Shown in pieces: positions 8,219 through 17,248 of a stretch of DNA of 56,794 bases; position 1 is the first letter of the stretch, and each line of letters starts with the position of its first letter. Both the position numbers and the translations under genes were made by a program. Source of the DNA: an uncultured Duncaniella sp. (GTDB lineage Bacteria; Bacteroidota; Bacteroidia; Bacteroidales; Muribaculaceae); contig NZ_CAJTMT010000019.1 of assembly GCF_910577345.1 (NCBI RefSeq), positions 4,757 through 61,550 on the forward strand. Reading direction: 5' to 3'. A model generated the notes under the pieces. It saw nothing but the letters and a program-made list of their open reading frames with translations, had not been told where the DNA came from and did not search any database.

Positions 8219-9877
8219 ATGGAATGGTTATTTGACCTGATCGGTCCGGGCCATACGGAGCTTGCGAGCACCCTTGTGCTCTATTCCTTCGTGATAGCCG
8301 CCGGTATCTTCCTCGGGAAGCTGAAAATCGGAGGCATCTCACTCGGTGTCACCTTTGTGCTGTTCGTCGGAATCGTCATGGGCCACTTCGGCTACATTGT
8401 AAATGCCGAAGTGCTGAAATTCGTGCGCGAGTTCGGCCTTATCCTATTTATCTTCGCTATCGGTATCCAGGTTGGACCCGGTTTCTTCTCGTCGTTCAAG
8501 AAGGGCGGAGTGTTGCTCAACGGTCTCGCGGTGCTCATCATCGCCCTCAACGTTGCAATCACACTCGCCATCTTCTACATTGACGGCAACACCTCCATCT
8601 CAGCCCTCGTCGGCGTGATGTCGGGTGCCGTGACCAACACCCCCGGTCTCGCCGCCGCCCAGCAGACAGCCGGAAGCACCGAGGCTATCAACATCATGGC
8701 AATGGGTTATGCCGCCGCCTACCCCCTCGGCGTCATCGGCATCATCCTCTCAATGCTCATCGTCAAAGCCATCTTCAAGATCCGCACCGAGGACGAGATC
8801 CGCGCCATCGAGGAAGAGATTGAAGCCTCTCAGCAGAAACCCCTCGTGGTTTCCTTCGAGGTGACCAACAAGCTCATCGACGGCAAGACCCTCTTCGAAC
8901 TCCACCAGATTCTCCACTGCGACTTCGTCGTGTCGCGACTGATGGGTGAGGACGGCAAGGTGATCATCCCGACCTCCAAGACCGAACTCCACGTCGGCGA
9001 CAAGATTTTCGTAGTACTCGCACCCTCCGACGAAGCTAAGTTCCAGGGCGTCATCGGCCATGAGATTGAAATGAACGAAAGCGACTGGGAAGAGGTACAG
9101 AGCAAGATCTTCTCCCGCCGCATCGTCATCACCCAGAGCAAATACAACGGCGTGCCCCTCGGCGACCTCCGCCTCCACACCGCCTACTCGCTCAACTGCA
9201 CCCGCGTCAACCGTGCAGGTGTCGACCTCCTCGCATCGCCCAACCTCCGCCTGCAGATGGGCGACCGCCTCACAGTGGTCGGCGACCTCAACGACATCGA
9301 GCGTCTCGGCGTCCGCCTTGGCAACTCGATGAAGCGCCTCAACCACCCGAACCTCATCACCATCTTCGTCGGTATCCTCTTCGGTATCATCGTCGGCTCT
9401 ATCAACGTCGGATTCGGCATGAAACTCGGTCTCGCCGGCGGTCCCCTCGTGGTGGCCATCCTTCTCAGCCGTTTCGGCTACAAATTCAAGCTCGTCACCT
9501 ACACCTCGACCTCGGCATCGCTGCTCATGCGCGAACTCGGCATCTGCCTCTTCCTTGCCTCGGTCGGTATCTCGTCGGGCCGTGGATTTGCCGAAACAGT
9601 CTTCAACACCACCGGTATGTGGTGGGTAATCTGGGGCTTCATCATCACCTTCATGCCCCTCCTCATTGTCGGCTGCATCGCCCGCGGAGTCTACAAAATC
9701 AACTTCCTCACCATCATGGGTCTTGTTTCGGGCGGCTGCACCGATCCCCCCGCACTCGCCTACGCCAACAACTCGACCGGCTCCGACGCCCCCGCCGTGG
9801 CCTACTCGACGGTCTATCCTCTGACCATGTTCCTGCGAGTTGTCGCCGCCCAGGCACTCATACTTTGCCTGTTCTGA
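8219..9877 (+). CDS. Putative inner-membrane transporter, YidE/AspT (AAEx) family
   Basis: 552 residues with a typical AAEx layout: an N-terminal block of five or six membrane helices, two soluble RCK/TrkA-C domains (about residues 205-285 and 290-370), and a second membrane block. Each membrane block carries the repeated family motif: SGAVTNTPGLAAA (about 136-148) and SGGCTDPPALAYA (about 505-517). Relatives include the aspartate:alanine exchanger AspT and the uncharacterised YidE/YbjL proteins. The substrate is unknown and the TrkA-C domains suggest control by a nucleotide or other small ligand. Transcribed alone from 8005-8038 and ended by the hairpin at 9913-9954. Confidence 0.9.
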   Translation: MEWLFDLIGPGHTELASTLVLYSFVIAAGIFLGKLKIGGISLGVTFVLFVGIVMGHFGYIVNAEVLKFVREFGLILFIFAIGIQVGPGFFSSFKKGGVLLNGLAVLIIALNVAITLAIFYIDGNTSISALVGVMSGAVTNTPGLAAAQQTAGSTEAINIMAMGYAAAYPLGVIGIILSMLIVKAIFKIRTEDEIRAIEEEIEASQQKPLVVSFEVTNKLIDGKTLFELHQILHCDFVVSRLMGEDGKVIIPTSKTELHVGDKIFVVLAPSDEAKFQGVIGHEIEMNESDWEEVQSKIFSRRIVITQSKYNGVPLGDLRLHTAYSLNCTRVNRAGVDLLASPNLRLQMGDRLTVVGDLNDIERLGVRLGNSMKRLNHPNLITIFVGILFGIIVGSINVGFGMKLGLAGGPLVVAILLSRFGYKFKLVTYTSTSASLLMRELGICLFLASVGISSGRGFAETVFNTTGMWWVIWGFIITFMPLLIVGCIARGVYKINFLTIMGLVSGGCTDPPALAYANNSTGSDAPAVAYSTVYPLTMFLRVVAAQALILCLF

Positions 9878-9912
9878 CACTAACCTTGATTCAAGAATAT
9901 TGAGGACATCAT

Positions 9913-9954
9913 AAAAATTCCCTCGCTTTTAACATAATAGCCGAGGGAATTTTT
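9913..9954 (+). terminator. Intrinsic terminator that abuts the prs promoter
   Basis: Perfect 13-bp stem (9913-9925 with 9942-9954, AAAAATTCCCTCG) around a 16-nt loop. The right arm ends in five T residues. It ends one base before the -7 box of the next gene, so the terminator occupies the promoter spacer. Confidence 0.8.
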
Positions 9955-9955
9955 G

Positions 9956-9963
9956 TAATTTTG
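9956..9963 (+). promoter_or_regulatory. -7 box of prs
   Basis: TAATTTTG followed by CA, 31 bp before the ATG at 9994. A start codon at 9961 would lie inside this box, which supports the ATG at 9994 as the real start. The -33 region would fall in the loop of the terminator at 9913-9954 and has no clear TTTG. Confidence 0.6.
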
Positions 9964-9993
9964 CACCCAAACTCATCATTATCATACATAATC

Positions 9994-10938
9994 ATGATTG
10001 ATTCCCTTCCACCAATCAAAGTTTTCTCCGGGACAAAATCTCACTACATGGCAGAAGAAATCTGCCGCGACTTAGGCTGTGAACTCGGCAAGATGAACAT
10101 CCAGTACTTTGCCGACGGCGAGTTTGAAGTATCGTTCGAGGAATCCATCCGTGGCTGCGAGGTCTATCTCGTCCAGTCCACCTTCCCCAACACCGACAAC
10201 CTCATGGAACTTCTGCTCATGATCGACGCCGCCAAGCGCGCCTCAGCCGCATCGATCATCGCCGTGATGCCCTACTTCGGATGGGCCCGTCAGGACCGCA
10301 AGGACAAGCCCCGTGTGTCAATCGCCGCAAAGCTTGTGGCCGACCTTCTCACGACTGCCGGAGTTGACCGAGTGATCACAATGGACCTCCACGCCGACCA
10401 GATTCAGGGATTCTTCGACATCCCCGTCGACCATCTCTATGCGTCGTCCGTGTTCATCCCCTACATCCAGACGCTCAAGCTTGAGAACCTCGTCATCGCA
10501 TCGCCCGACGTCGGTGGAGCCAAGCGCGCCAACAGCTACGCCAAATACCTCAACGTGCCCCTCGTGCTTTGCCACAAGCAGCGCGCCAAGGCCAACGTGG
10601 TAGCCCAGATGACCGTCATCGGCGACGTCAAGGACAAGGATGTGATTCTCATTGATGACATGGTCGATACCGCAGGCACAATCACCAAGGCAGCCGACCT
10701 CATGATGGCAAGCGGCGCACGCTCTGTCCGCGCTCTCTGCTCACATGCAATCATGTCGGATCCCGCCTCTGAACGCATCGACAACTGCGCGCTGACCGAG
10801 ATGATGTTTACCAACTCCATCCCCTTCAACAAGAACTGCAAGAAGGCAACAATCCTCTCTGTCGCACGTCTCTTCGCTGATACAATCCGCCGCGTCCACA
10901 CCCACGAGTCAATCTCGTCGCAATACCTCATTAAATAA
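9994..10938 (+). CDS. prs: Ribose-phosphate pyrophosphokinase (PRPP synthetase)
   Basis: Makes 5-phosphoribosyl-1-pyrophosphate from ribose 5-phosphate and ATP in the cytosol, feeding purine, pyrimidine, NAD, His and Trp synthesis. With the start at 9994 (MIDSLPPIKVFSGTKSH) the protein has 314 residues, the normal length. The motifs are present: the FADGEFEV region, PYFGWARQDRKDKPR, the metal-binding segment MDLHADQIQGFF (about 130-141) and the PRPP-binding loop VILIDDMVDTAGT (about 217-229). The gene stands alone behind its own promoter. The -7 box covers the earlier TTG, which rules out a longer form. Confidence 0.96.
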   Translation: MIDSLPPIKVFSGTKSHYMAEEICRDLGCELGKMNIQYFADGEFEVSFEESIRGCEVYLVQSTFPNTDNLMELLLMIDAAKRASAASIIAVMPYFGWARQDRKDKPRVSIAAKLVADLLTTAGVDRVITMDLHADQIQGFFDIPVDHLYASSVFIPYIQTLKLENLVIASPDVGGAKRANSYAKYLNVPLVLCHKQRAKANVVAQMTVIGDVKDKDVILIDDMVDTAGTITKAADLMMASGARSVRALCSHAIMSDPASERIDNCALTEMMFTNSIPFNKNCKKATILSVARLFADTIRRVHTHESISSQYLIK

Positions 10939-10944
10939 AGGTTG

Positions 10945-11110
10945 CAAGACCTGAGATACAAAAGAACAAAAGGGCAAACGAAACAGAAGTTTTCAGAGAT
11001 TGTCTTCAACGCAATCTTTCAACCTCTCAATCCACATCTTGGATTATACGATAAAAAACGTTTGTATCTTTTGTTCTTTTGTGCTTCTGTATCTCCCGCC
11101 TTACAACCAT
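10945..11110. repeat. Imperfect inverted repeat between prs and the S9 peptidase gene
   Basis: ACAAAAGAACAAAAG (10958-10972) plus GCAAACG pairs with CTTTTGTTCTTTTGT (11068-11082) plus CGTTTG (11059-11064). GGTTG near 10940 and CAACC near 11107 extend the pairing loosely. The long, A/G-rich arms and intergenic position resemble the hairpins at 28515-28630 and 53032-53154. It may act as a transcript end for prs. Confidence 0.5.
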
Positions 11111-11159
11111 CATCTTTCTCCATTCATCACTCATTTCCCCTCACATTTAAACAACCGAC

Positions 11160-13364
11160 ATGAATCTAAACCACATCATGGCAACAGTCCTCACGGCAGC
11201 TTCGCTCACAGCCTGCTCATCAGGGGGCGAAAATGATGCCGAAATCATCGACAAGCCCGATTTCAAGTCGACAACAGGCATCTTCGACATTGACGCGCTC
11301 GAAGCCCTCGGCCGCGTTTCGGCTGTCAGTGTCTCTCCCGAGACCCGCAAGGTCCTTTTCGGTATCTCCTACGAAGACCTTGAGAAGAACCGCTCCAACA
11401 ATGACCTCTATGTCATGGACCCAGACGGTTCGAACCTCGAACGCATCACCCGCACACCCAAATCGGAAGGCAACTTCACCTGGATCAACCAGGGCAAGCA
11501 GATTGCATTCACCTACGCTGACGCCGACGGCAAGAGCCAGCTTTGGGTAATGAACGCCGACGGCAGCGGCCGCAAGCAGGTCAGCAAGCTCGAAAAAGGC
11601 GTCGAAGGCTTCCTCTTCTCACCCGATGAGAAGAAAGTCATCCTCATCTCGCCCATCAAGTTCACCCGCGAGGCCAAGGACCTCTATCCCGACCTCCCCG
11701 AAGCGACAGGACGTGTCATCGACGACATGATGTATAAGCACTGGGACCACTGGGTGACTGAAATTCCCCACCCCTTCGTCGGTGATTTCGACGGCAACGA
11801 GGTGACCAACGTCGAGGACATCATGTCCGACGAACCCATGTATGAAGCCCCCATGCTCCCCTTCGGAGGCATCGAATCGTTCGCATGGGCACCCGACGGT
11901 CAGTCGCTCATCTATGTTTCCCGCAAAAAGACAGGCCGCGACTACGCCGTCTCGACCAACTCCGACCTCTATCTCTACTCGCTTGCCGACAAGAGCACCC
12001 GCAACCTCACAGAAGGCATGATGGGCTACGACACCAACCCCTCCTACTCGCCCGACGGTAAGTATGTAGCGTGGCTCTCTATGGAGCGCGATGGCTATGA
12101 GGCCGACAAGAACCGCATCTTCCTCATGGATGTCACCTCAGGCGAGAAGACCGACCTGACCTCTGACTGGGACTATACCGCCGATGCAATCGCTTGGAAT
12201 CCCAACGGCAAGTCACTCTACTTCCTCGCTGCCAAGGGTGGCGACATCCCCGTTTTCTCGCTCGACATCGCAAGCAAGGAAATCAAGGTCGTTGCCGACG
12301 GAGAGTGTGACTATGCAGCTCTCGCTCCGCTTGACGAGGAATCAATCGTGACACTCCGCCACTCAATGCTCGCCCCCAACGAGGTCTGCATCGCTAAGGC
12401 AGGTGAGGTCAAGCAGATTTCCAACGTCAACACCGAGCTCCTCTCGTCGCTCAAAATGCCCCGCGTGGAGCGCAACATGGTTCCGACCACCGACGGTAAG
12501 GAAATGCTCGTGTGGGCCGTCTATCCTCAGGATTTCGACTCAACCAAGACATATCCCTCACTTCTCTACTGCCAGGGCGGTCCGCAGCAGGCCGTCAGCC
12601 AGTTCTGGAGCTACCGCTGGAACCTCGCCCTCATGGCCGCAAACGGCTATATCGTGATTGCTCCCAACCGTCGCGGTCTGCCCGGCTTCGGCACAGAATG
12701 GAACGCCCAGATTTCCGGCGACTACCCCGGACAGAACATGCGTGACTACCTCGCTGCTGTCGACTACATGAAGAAGAATTCCTTCATCGATCCCGCCCGC
12801 ATCGGCTGCACAGGCGCAAGCTATGGCGGTTTCTCGACCTACTGGCTTGCCGGTAACCACGAGAAGCGTTTCGCCGCCTTCCTCGCCCACGCAGGTATCT
12901 TCAACATGGAAGCCCAGTATCTCGAAACCGAGGAAATGTGGTTTGCCAACTGGGATATGGGTGGCGGTGCTGACAAGGCTCCCGCCGATGTCACCACAGC
13001 TCCTGACTACGGCGCATTCTGGCGCAAGGACAATCCGACAGCTCAGCGCACATTCGCAATGTCGCCCCATCGCTTCGTCGACAAATGGGACACCCCCATC
13101 ATGATTACCCACGGTGAGTTTGACTACCGCATCCTTTCATCTCAGGGCGAAATGGCCTTCAACGCCGCCAAGCTCCGCGGTATCCCTGCCGAGATGCTTA
13201 TCTTCCCCGATGAAAACCACTGGATTCTCAAACCCCAGAACGCAGTGATGTGGCAGCGTCTCTTCTTCCGCTGGTTCGACAAATGGCTCAAACCCGCAGC
13301 CGACTCCGCAGCCGCAGCTCCCGCCTCAGCAGCAGCCGCCGATTCCGCAGCCGCAGCAGAGTAA
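11160..13364 (+). CDS. S9 family prolyl oligopeptidase/dipeptidyl aminopeptidase lipoprotein
   Basis: 734 residues. A signal with lipobox cysteine at 19 (SLTAC, then SSGGEND) points to export and lipid anchoring. Residues about 40-430 form a beta-propeller of WD40/TolB-like blades (YVMDPDGSNL, LWVMNADGSGR, YSPDGKYVAW). An alpha/beta hydrolase domain follows with the triad Ser554 (GASYGG), Asp655 (GEFDYR) and His687 (ENHW). This is the S9B/S9C layout of enzymes that release dipeptides or acyl-amino acids from peptides, so the likely role is periplasmic or surface peptide use. Unusually, it ends in a tail of about 25 residues that is almost only Ala, Ser, Asp and Pro. Two strong hairpins follow the gene. 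Confidence 0.92.
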   Translation: MNLNHIMATVLTAASLTACSSGGENDAEIIDKPDFKSTTGIFDIDALEALGRVSAVSVSPETRKVLFGISYEDLEKNRSNNDLYVMDPDGSNLERITRTPKSEGNFTWINQGKQIAFTYADADGKSQLWVMNADGSGRKQVSKLEKGVEGFLFSPDEKKVILISPIKFTREAKDLYPDLPEATGRVIDDMMYKHWDHWVTEIPHPFVGDFDGNEVTNVEDIMSDEPMYEAPMLPFGGIESFAWAPDGQSLIYVSRKKTGRDYAVSTNSDLYLYSLADKSTRNLTEGMMGYDTNPSYSPDGKYVAWLSMERDGYEADKNRIFLMDVTSGEKTDLTSDWDYTADAIAWNPNGKSLYFLAAKGGDIPVFSLDIASKEIKVVADGECDYAALAPLDEESIVTLRHSMLAPNEVCIAKAGEVKQISNVNTELLSSLKMPRVERNMVPTTDGKEMLVWAVYPQDFDSTKTYPSLLYCQGGPQQAVSQFWSYRWNLALMAANGYIVIAPNRRGLPGFGTEWNAQISGDYPGQNMRDYLAAVDYMKKNSFIDPARIGCTGASYGGFSTYWLAGNHEKRFAAFLAHAGIFNMEAQYLETEEMWFANWDMGGGADKAPADVTTAPDYGAFWRKDNPTAQRTFAMSPHRFVDKWDTPIMITHGEFDYRILSSQGEMAFNAAKLRGIPAEMLIFPDENHWILKPQNAVMWQRLFFRWFDKWLKPAADSAAAAPASAAAADSAAAAE

Positions 13365-13416
13365 ACCACCGCATTATTAATCGGAATATAATCTTATTCA
13401 ATCGGAATATCATCGC

Positions 13417-13452
13417 ATTTTCGTGAGCGGGATGATTCCCGCTCACGAAAAT
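13417..13452. terminator. Bidirectional hairpin terminator 1
   Basis: A perfect 16-bp stem (ATTTTCGTGAGCGGGA, 13417-13432 with 13437-13452) and a 4-nt loop. It has A residues on one side and T residues on the other, so it can stop transcription from either strand between the convergent S9 peptidase and TRIC genes. Confidence 0.8.
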
Positions 13453-13456
13453 TACC

Positions 13457-13504
13457 AAATAAACTGCCCGCAGACCTGAAAACCAGGCTGCGGGCAGTTT
13501 ATTT
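13457..13504. terminator. Bidirectional hairpin terminator 2
   Basis: A perfect 17-bp stem (13457-13473 with 13488-13504, AAATAAACTGCCCGCAG) whose loop can add a CCTG/CAGG pairing. It lies 4 bp after the previous hairpin and has the same A/T flanks. Confidence 0.8.
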
Positions 13505-13515
13505 GCATTCAACAG

Positions 13516-13586
13516 ACTTGTCTGTCGGACTTGTCTGACTTGTCTGACTTGTCCGACAGGTCCGGCCTGTCCGGCCTTCCGGACAA
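13516..13586. repeat. 9-bp microrepeat and short hairpin
   Basis: ACTTGTCTG recurs at 13516, 13529, 13538 and, as ACTTGTCCG, at 13547. Related GGTCCGGCC/TGTCCGGCC words follow, ending in a hairpin GTCCGG-CCTT-CCGGAC (about 13570-13585). This is a simple-sequence tract in the spacer of two convergent genes. I see no gene in 13365-13660. Confidence 0.6.
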
Positions 13587-13660
13587 TAGCCGGGCTTATG
13601 ATCTAATGGTGATTTCACCGCTTATGCGAATATAGACCACCAATTCTCTATAGACGATTC

Positions 13661-14326
13661 TCAATGATATGAACGGCCGTCGGATTTGCGGCTCTGGCGG
13701 AGTTCGGAGAGGGTGCGTTCCTTCATTTCGGGGAGATGCCAGCCATAGCGCAGCGCGCCCCAACGGAGGAAAAGGATGGTCACCACACAGAGTGCCTGCT
13801 GCACCCACACAGAACCGCCGAGAAGGGCTGTGAGCCAATAGACAACTCCGCCACCGATACAGGCGGTAGCATAGATGTCCTTGCGGAAAAACAGAGGCTC
13901 CTCATTGATGAGCACATCGCGGAGAATACCGCCGAAAGACCCCGTAATCATACCCATTATTATCGCCACCCACATGGGATAGCCCTCAGCGAGAGTCTTC
14001 TGGATACCAGTGATGACGAAGAGAGTCAGACCGACGGCATCAAACATGAAAAGCGACTTAGAATCCGACGTCAGAATTCTTGTGAAAACGGCAACTATCA
14101 GGAATGACACACCGGTCACGGCAAGATAGAGCCATGTCTGCATCCAGAACACGGGAATATCGAGCAGGATGTCGCGCAGCGTTCCTCCGCCGATAGCCGT
14201 GATAACTCCGATTGTATAAGCGCCAAACCAGTCGAAATGCTTCTTGGCGGCAAGGCGGACACCGCTGACTCCGAAAGCCAGCGTCCCGAGGATTTCAATG
14301 ATGAAAATAAAAGTCGATTCAACCAT
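13661..14326 (-). CDS. TRIC family cation channel (YicG/UPF0126 type)
   Basis: 221 residues, about seven membrane helices. The two halves each carry the family motif: GGGTLRD at 46-52 and FGGILRD at 131-137. Prokaryotic TRIC proteins are trimeric monovalent-cation (K+) channels of the inner membrane, and their role in bacteria is not settled. The start overlaps the end of nth by 8 bp, so it is translated as part of the lgt-pheS-nth run. The positively charged tail after residue 205 is cytosolic. Confidence 0.9.
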   Translation of the reverse strand: MVESTFIFIIEILGTLAFGVSGVRLAAKKHFDWFGAYTIGVITAIGGGTLRDILLDIPVFWMQTWLYLAVTGVSFLIVAVFTRILTSDSKSLFMFDAVGLTLFVITGIQKTLAEGYPMWVAIIMGMITGSFGGILRDVLINEEPLFFRKDIYATACIGGGVVYWLTALLGGSVWVQQALCVVTILFLRWGALRYGWHLPEMKERTLSELRQSRKSDGRSYH

Positions 14327-14957
14327 TCTTCTGATAGTAGCGGCACACGGAGGTCAGCCCGCAGTTCAGACAGTCGGGCCGACGCGCCTTGCACACATAT
14401 CTGCCATGCAAAATGAGCCAGTGATGGGCTTTCGGGACAAGCTCCTCGGGAATATACTTCACGAGTGTCTTCTCCGTAGCGAGGGGAGTCTTGCTGTTGG
14501 TGGTCAAGCCGATACGTTCACTAACGCGGAACACATGGGTATCCACCGCCATTGTCGCACGGTTGTAGACAACCGACAGAATCACATTGGCCGTCTTGCG
14601 CCCGACACCCGGCAGGCTCATCAGAGCATCAAGATCCGAGGGGACCTCTCCGCCGAACTCCTCAACTAAGCGCCTGGCCATCCCGCTGAGCGACTTGCTC
14701 TTGTTGTTGGGATAGGAGCAGCTCTTGATATATTCGAAAATCTCCTCGACCGAAGCCTTGGCCATCGCCTCGGGGGTCGGAAAAGCCTCGAAGAGCGGAG
14801 GCGTGATGATGTTGACCCGCTTGTCAGTGCATTGGGCCGAGAGAATCACGGCCACAAGCAACTGATAGGGGTTTTCGTAGTGGAGTTCCGTCTCAGCCAC
14901 CGGCATGGCAGCCGAGAACCATTCAATCACGCGTGCGTAGCGTTCCTTAACGGTCAC
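14319..14957 (-). CDS. nth: Endonuclease III (DNA glycosylase/AP lyase)
   Basis: 212 residues, normal for Nth, a base-excision repair enzyme that removes oxidised pyrimidines and nicks the abasic site. The helix-hairpin-helix is LPGVGRKTANVIL with catalytic Lys121, and the catalytic Asp139 lies in VDTHVFRV. The [4Fe-4S] cluster ligands are complete at Cys189, 196, 199 and 205 (C-x6-C-x2-C-x5-C). It starts 63 bp after pheS ends, overlaps the TRIC gene by 8 bp, and is on the same strand as both. Confidence 0.96.
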   Translation of the reverse strand: MTVKERYARVIEWFSAAMPVAETELHYENPYQLLVAVILSAQCTDKRVNIITPPLFEAFPTPEAMAKASVEEIFEYIKSCSYPNNKSKSLSGMARRLVEEFGGEVPSDLDALMSLPGVGRKTANVILSVVYNRATMAVDTHVFRVSERIGLTTNSKTPLATEKTLVKYIPEELVPKAHHWLILHGRYVCKARRPDCLNCGLTSVCRYYQKNG

Positions 14958-15020
14958 GGTTATAGCTTGTTCTATTTGTTTATGGAGAGAATTATGACAG
15001 CGGGGACTGCATGAATGAAA

Positions 15021-16040
15021 TCAATGGGCGGCCTCGAACTGCTCAAGGAAGCGGACATCGTTCTCGGAGAACATGCGGAGGTCCTTCACCTGATACTTGA
15101 GGTTGGTGATACGCTCCACACCCATACCGAGGGCGAAACCGGTGTATTCCTTCGAGTCTATGCCGCAGGCTTCGAGGACGTTGGGATCCACCATGCCGCA
15201 ACCGAGGATTTCCACCCAACCGGTGTGCTTGCAGAAAGAGCAGCCCTTGCCACCGCAGAGGTTGCAGGAGATGTCCATCTCAGCCGAGGGTTCAGTGAAG
15301 GGGAAGTAGCTCGGACGCAGACGAATCTTGGTCTCAGGACCAAACATTTCCTGAGCGAAGTAGAGAAGGGTCTGACGAAGGTCGGCAAACGAAACGTTCT
15401 TGTCGACATAGAGCGCCTCAACCTGATGGAAGAAGCAGTGTGCGCGTGCCGAGATAGCCTCGTTGCGGTAGACGCGTCCCGGGCAGATGATACGGATCGG
15501 CGGCTGTGTCTTCTCCATCACGCGGCTCTGCACCGATGAAGTGTGGGTGCGGAGAAGCACGTCGGGGTTACGCTGGATGAAGAAAGTGTCCTGCATGTCG
15601 CGCGCGGGGTGGTCCTCAGCGAAGTTGAGCGACGAGAACACATGCCAGTCATCCTCAATCTCAGGACCTTCGGCAATGGTGAAGCCAAGGCGGGAGAAGA
15701 TTGAGACAATCTCGTTTTTCACAAGCGAGAGCGGATGACGTGTGCCGAGGGGCATGGGAGCGGCTGTGCGGCTGAGATCGAGCTCGGCAGCGCCGGTGTC
15801 GACGCTTTCGAGGGCCTCGCGGAGAGCTGCAAGCTTCTCTGTAGCAAGGTTTTTAAGCTCGTTGAGCTTCTGTCCGAGTTCACGTTTCTGCTCGGGAGCC
15901 ACATTGCGGAAATCTGCCATGAGTTCCGACACTGCACCCTTCTTGCTGAGATATTTGATGCGGAGTGCCTCCACATCCTGCGGAGTCTTGGCTTCAAGAG
16001 CCTCTATTTCAGCCTTAAGCTGATTTATCTTGTCTATCAT
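15021..16040 (-). CDS. pheS: Phenylalanine-tRNA ligase alpha subunit
   Basis: 339 residues, the standard length. PheS forms an alpha2-beta2 enzyme with PheT that charges tRNA-Phe; PheT is not in this window. An N-terminal coiled coil (about 1-90) binds tRNA. The class II catalytic core shows motif 2 (RTHTSSVQSRVM, then RIICPGRVYRNEAISARAH) and motif 3 (ALGMGVERITNLKY). A cysteine cluster (CNLCGGKGCSFC) followed by the KHTGWVEI segment is as in other Bacteroidota PheS. It lies 58 bp downstream of lgt on the same strand. Confidence 0.97.
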   Translation of the reverse strand: MIDKINQLKAEIEALEAKTPQDVEALRIKYLSKKGAVSELMADFRNVAPEQKRELGQKLNELKNLATEKLAALREALESVDTGAAELDLSRTAAPMPLGTRHPLSLVKNEIVSIFSRLGFTIAEGPEIEDDWHVFSSLNFAEDHPARDMQDTFFIQRNPDVLLRTHTSSVQSRVMEKTQPPIRIICPGRVYRNEAISARAHCFFHQVEALYVDKNVSFADLRQTLLYFAQEMFGPETKIRLRPSYFPFTEPSAEMDISCNLCGGKGCSFCKHTGWVEILGCGMVDPNVLEACGIDSKEYTGFALGMGVERITNLKYQVKDLRMFSENDVRFLEQFEAAH

Positions 16041-16098
16041 TTCTGATTGGTTTTTTCTTGATGCAAAATTAGTGATTTTTCAGCAATCCACCGTTGCC

Positions 16099-16965
16099 TC
16101 AACGGCCTTTTTTCGTTGCCGGTTCCTCATCGGCGAAACGGTTGGGGAATGTGATATGCTGACGCGGACGGCTCATGGCGTAGATGATAAGCCCTACTCC
16201 GAGGAGGATGAAGGGGACACTGAGCCACTGGCCCATGTTGAGCGTCATGGTCTCCTCGAAAGCCACCTGAGGATTCTTGATGAATTCAATGAGGAAGCGC
16301 GGGAGGAAGATTCCGATGAAGAACACTCCGAATATCAGGCCGGGACGTTCCTCGGCATTCTTCTTCCAATACATCCACATCAGGATGCCGAAGAGAATGA
16401 AATAGCATAGAGCCTCATAAATCTGCGTCGGGTGACAGGCCTGACCGAAATAGAGCTGATGCCACTCGGCTGAGCGGACAAACATGAAGCCCCAGGGGAG
16501 GTCGGTCGCGTGGCCGAAAATCTCGGAATTCATGAGGTTGCCGAGGCGGATGAAGCCGCCGACAAGGGCGATGGGAATGACAAGGCGGTCAAATGTCCAG
16601 AGCGGACTGCGCTTGGTGGTGAATATCGAATAGAGAATCACGCAGAGGATAATGCCTATGGTGCCGCCGTGGCTTGCAAGTCCCCCCTCCCAGACATAGA
16701 GGATGCTGATGGGGTCCTGCTTGTAGACATCCCACTGATAGAAGAACACATGGCCAAGACGCGCGCCGATGATTGTTCCGGCTATGGTCCAGAGCAACAG
16801 GAGGCTGAGCCATTTTTCGGGAGCGCCCTCATGCTTGTAGATGCGCGCTTCGATTTCGTAGCCGACAAGGAAACCCACCATGAAGGCGAGGCTATACCAA
16901 CGTAGTCCGAAGTTTCCGATATGGAAAAGGAAGGGGTCAGCGTTCCAGGTGATGAAATCTAACAT
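16099..16965 (-). CDS. lgt: Prolipoprotein diacylglyceryl transferase
   Basis: 288 residues with about seven membrane helices. Lgt moves diacylglycerol from phosphatidylglycerol to the lipobox cysteine of prolipoproteins at the inner membrane, the first step for the many lipoproteins in this window. Signature residues are present: GARLGH (67-72), His99 in SHGGTIG and Arg140 in the motif RLGNLMNSE. It is the first gene of the minus-strand run lgt-pheS-nth-TRIC. The 283 bp upstream, shared with the divergent gene at 17249, are AT-mixed spacer with no other gene. Confidence 0.95.
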   Translation of the reverse strand: MLDFITWNADPFLFHIGNFGLRWYSLAFMVGFLVGYEIEARIYKHEGAPEKWLSLLLLWTIAGTIIGARLGHVFFYQWDVYKQDPISILYVWEGGLASHGGTIGIILCVILYSIFTTKRSPLWTFDRLVIPIALVGGFIRLGNLMNSEIFGHATDLPWGFMFVRSAEWHQLYFGQACHPTQIYEALCYFILFGILMWMYWKKNAEERPGLIFGVFFIGIFLPRFLIEFIKNPQVAFEETMTLNMGQWLSVPFILLGVGLIIYAMSRPRQHITFPNRFADEEPATKKGR

Positions 16966-17193
16966 TTTATAAGAGTTGAAGTTACTATGACTGAATGGTC
17001 GGGAGCATTAGCGATGGTCACGGATTGGCCTGTGGGCGCTCCTGACGAAATTCCTGCAAAATTACGCAGAATCGCCCTGCAAATCAACCGTCCCAACCGT
17101 TTTTACAAAAATTAACGCCCTAACGGGGCTTTTTCGCGACATTTCAGCACCGTGCATTTGCATTATCGCACCTTTTCGGGATAATCAGGGCTG

Positions 17194-17201
17194 TATATTT
17201 G
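17194..17201 (+). promoter_or_regulatory. -7 box for the gene at 17249
   Basis: TATATTTG followed by CA, 48 bp before the start codon. It supports the plus-strand reading of 17249-17917 over the longer open frame on the opposite strand (17207-17977). Confidence 0.5.
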
Positions 17202-17248
17202 CATCATCAATCAGTTTTTTCAACATTCATCATAAAAACAACCATACC

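Noticed and set aside
7333..8235. 300-residue plus-strand frame overlapping the MATE gene
   Set aside because: A His/Arg/Pro-rich shadow frame of a GC-rich coding region that runs into the transporter's promoter and leader.
8750..9880. 376-residue minus-strand frame opposite the YidE-like gene
   Set aside because: Acidic low-complexity antisense frame with no family resemblance. The plus strand has complete AAEx motifs.
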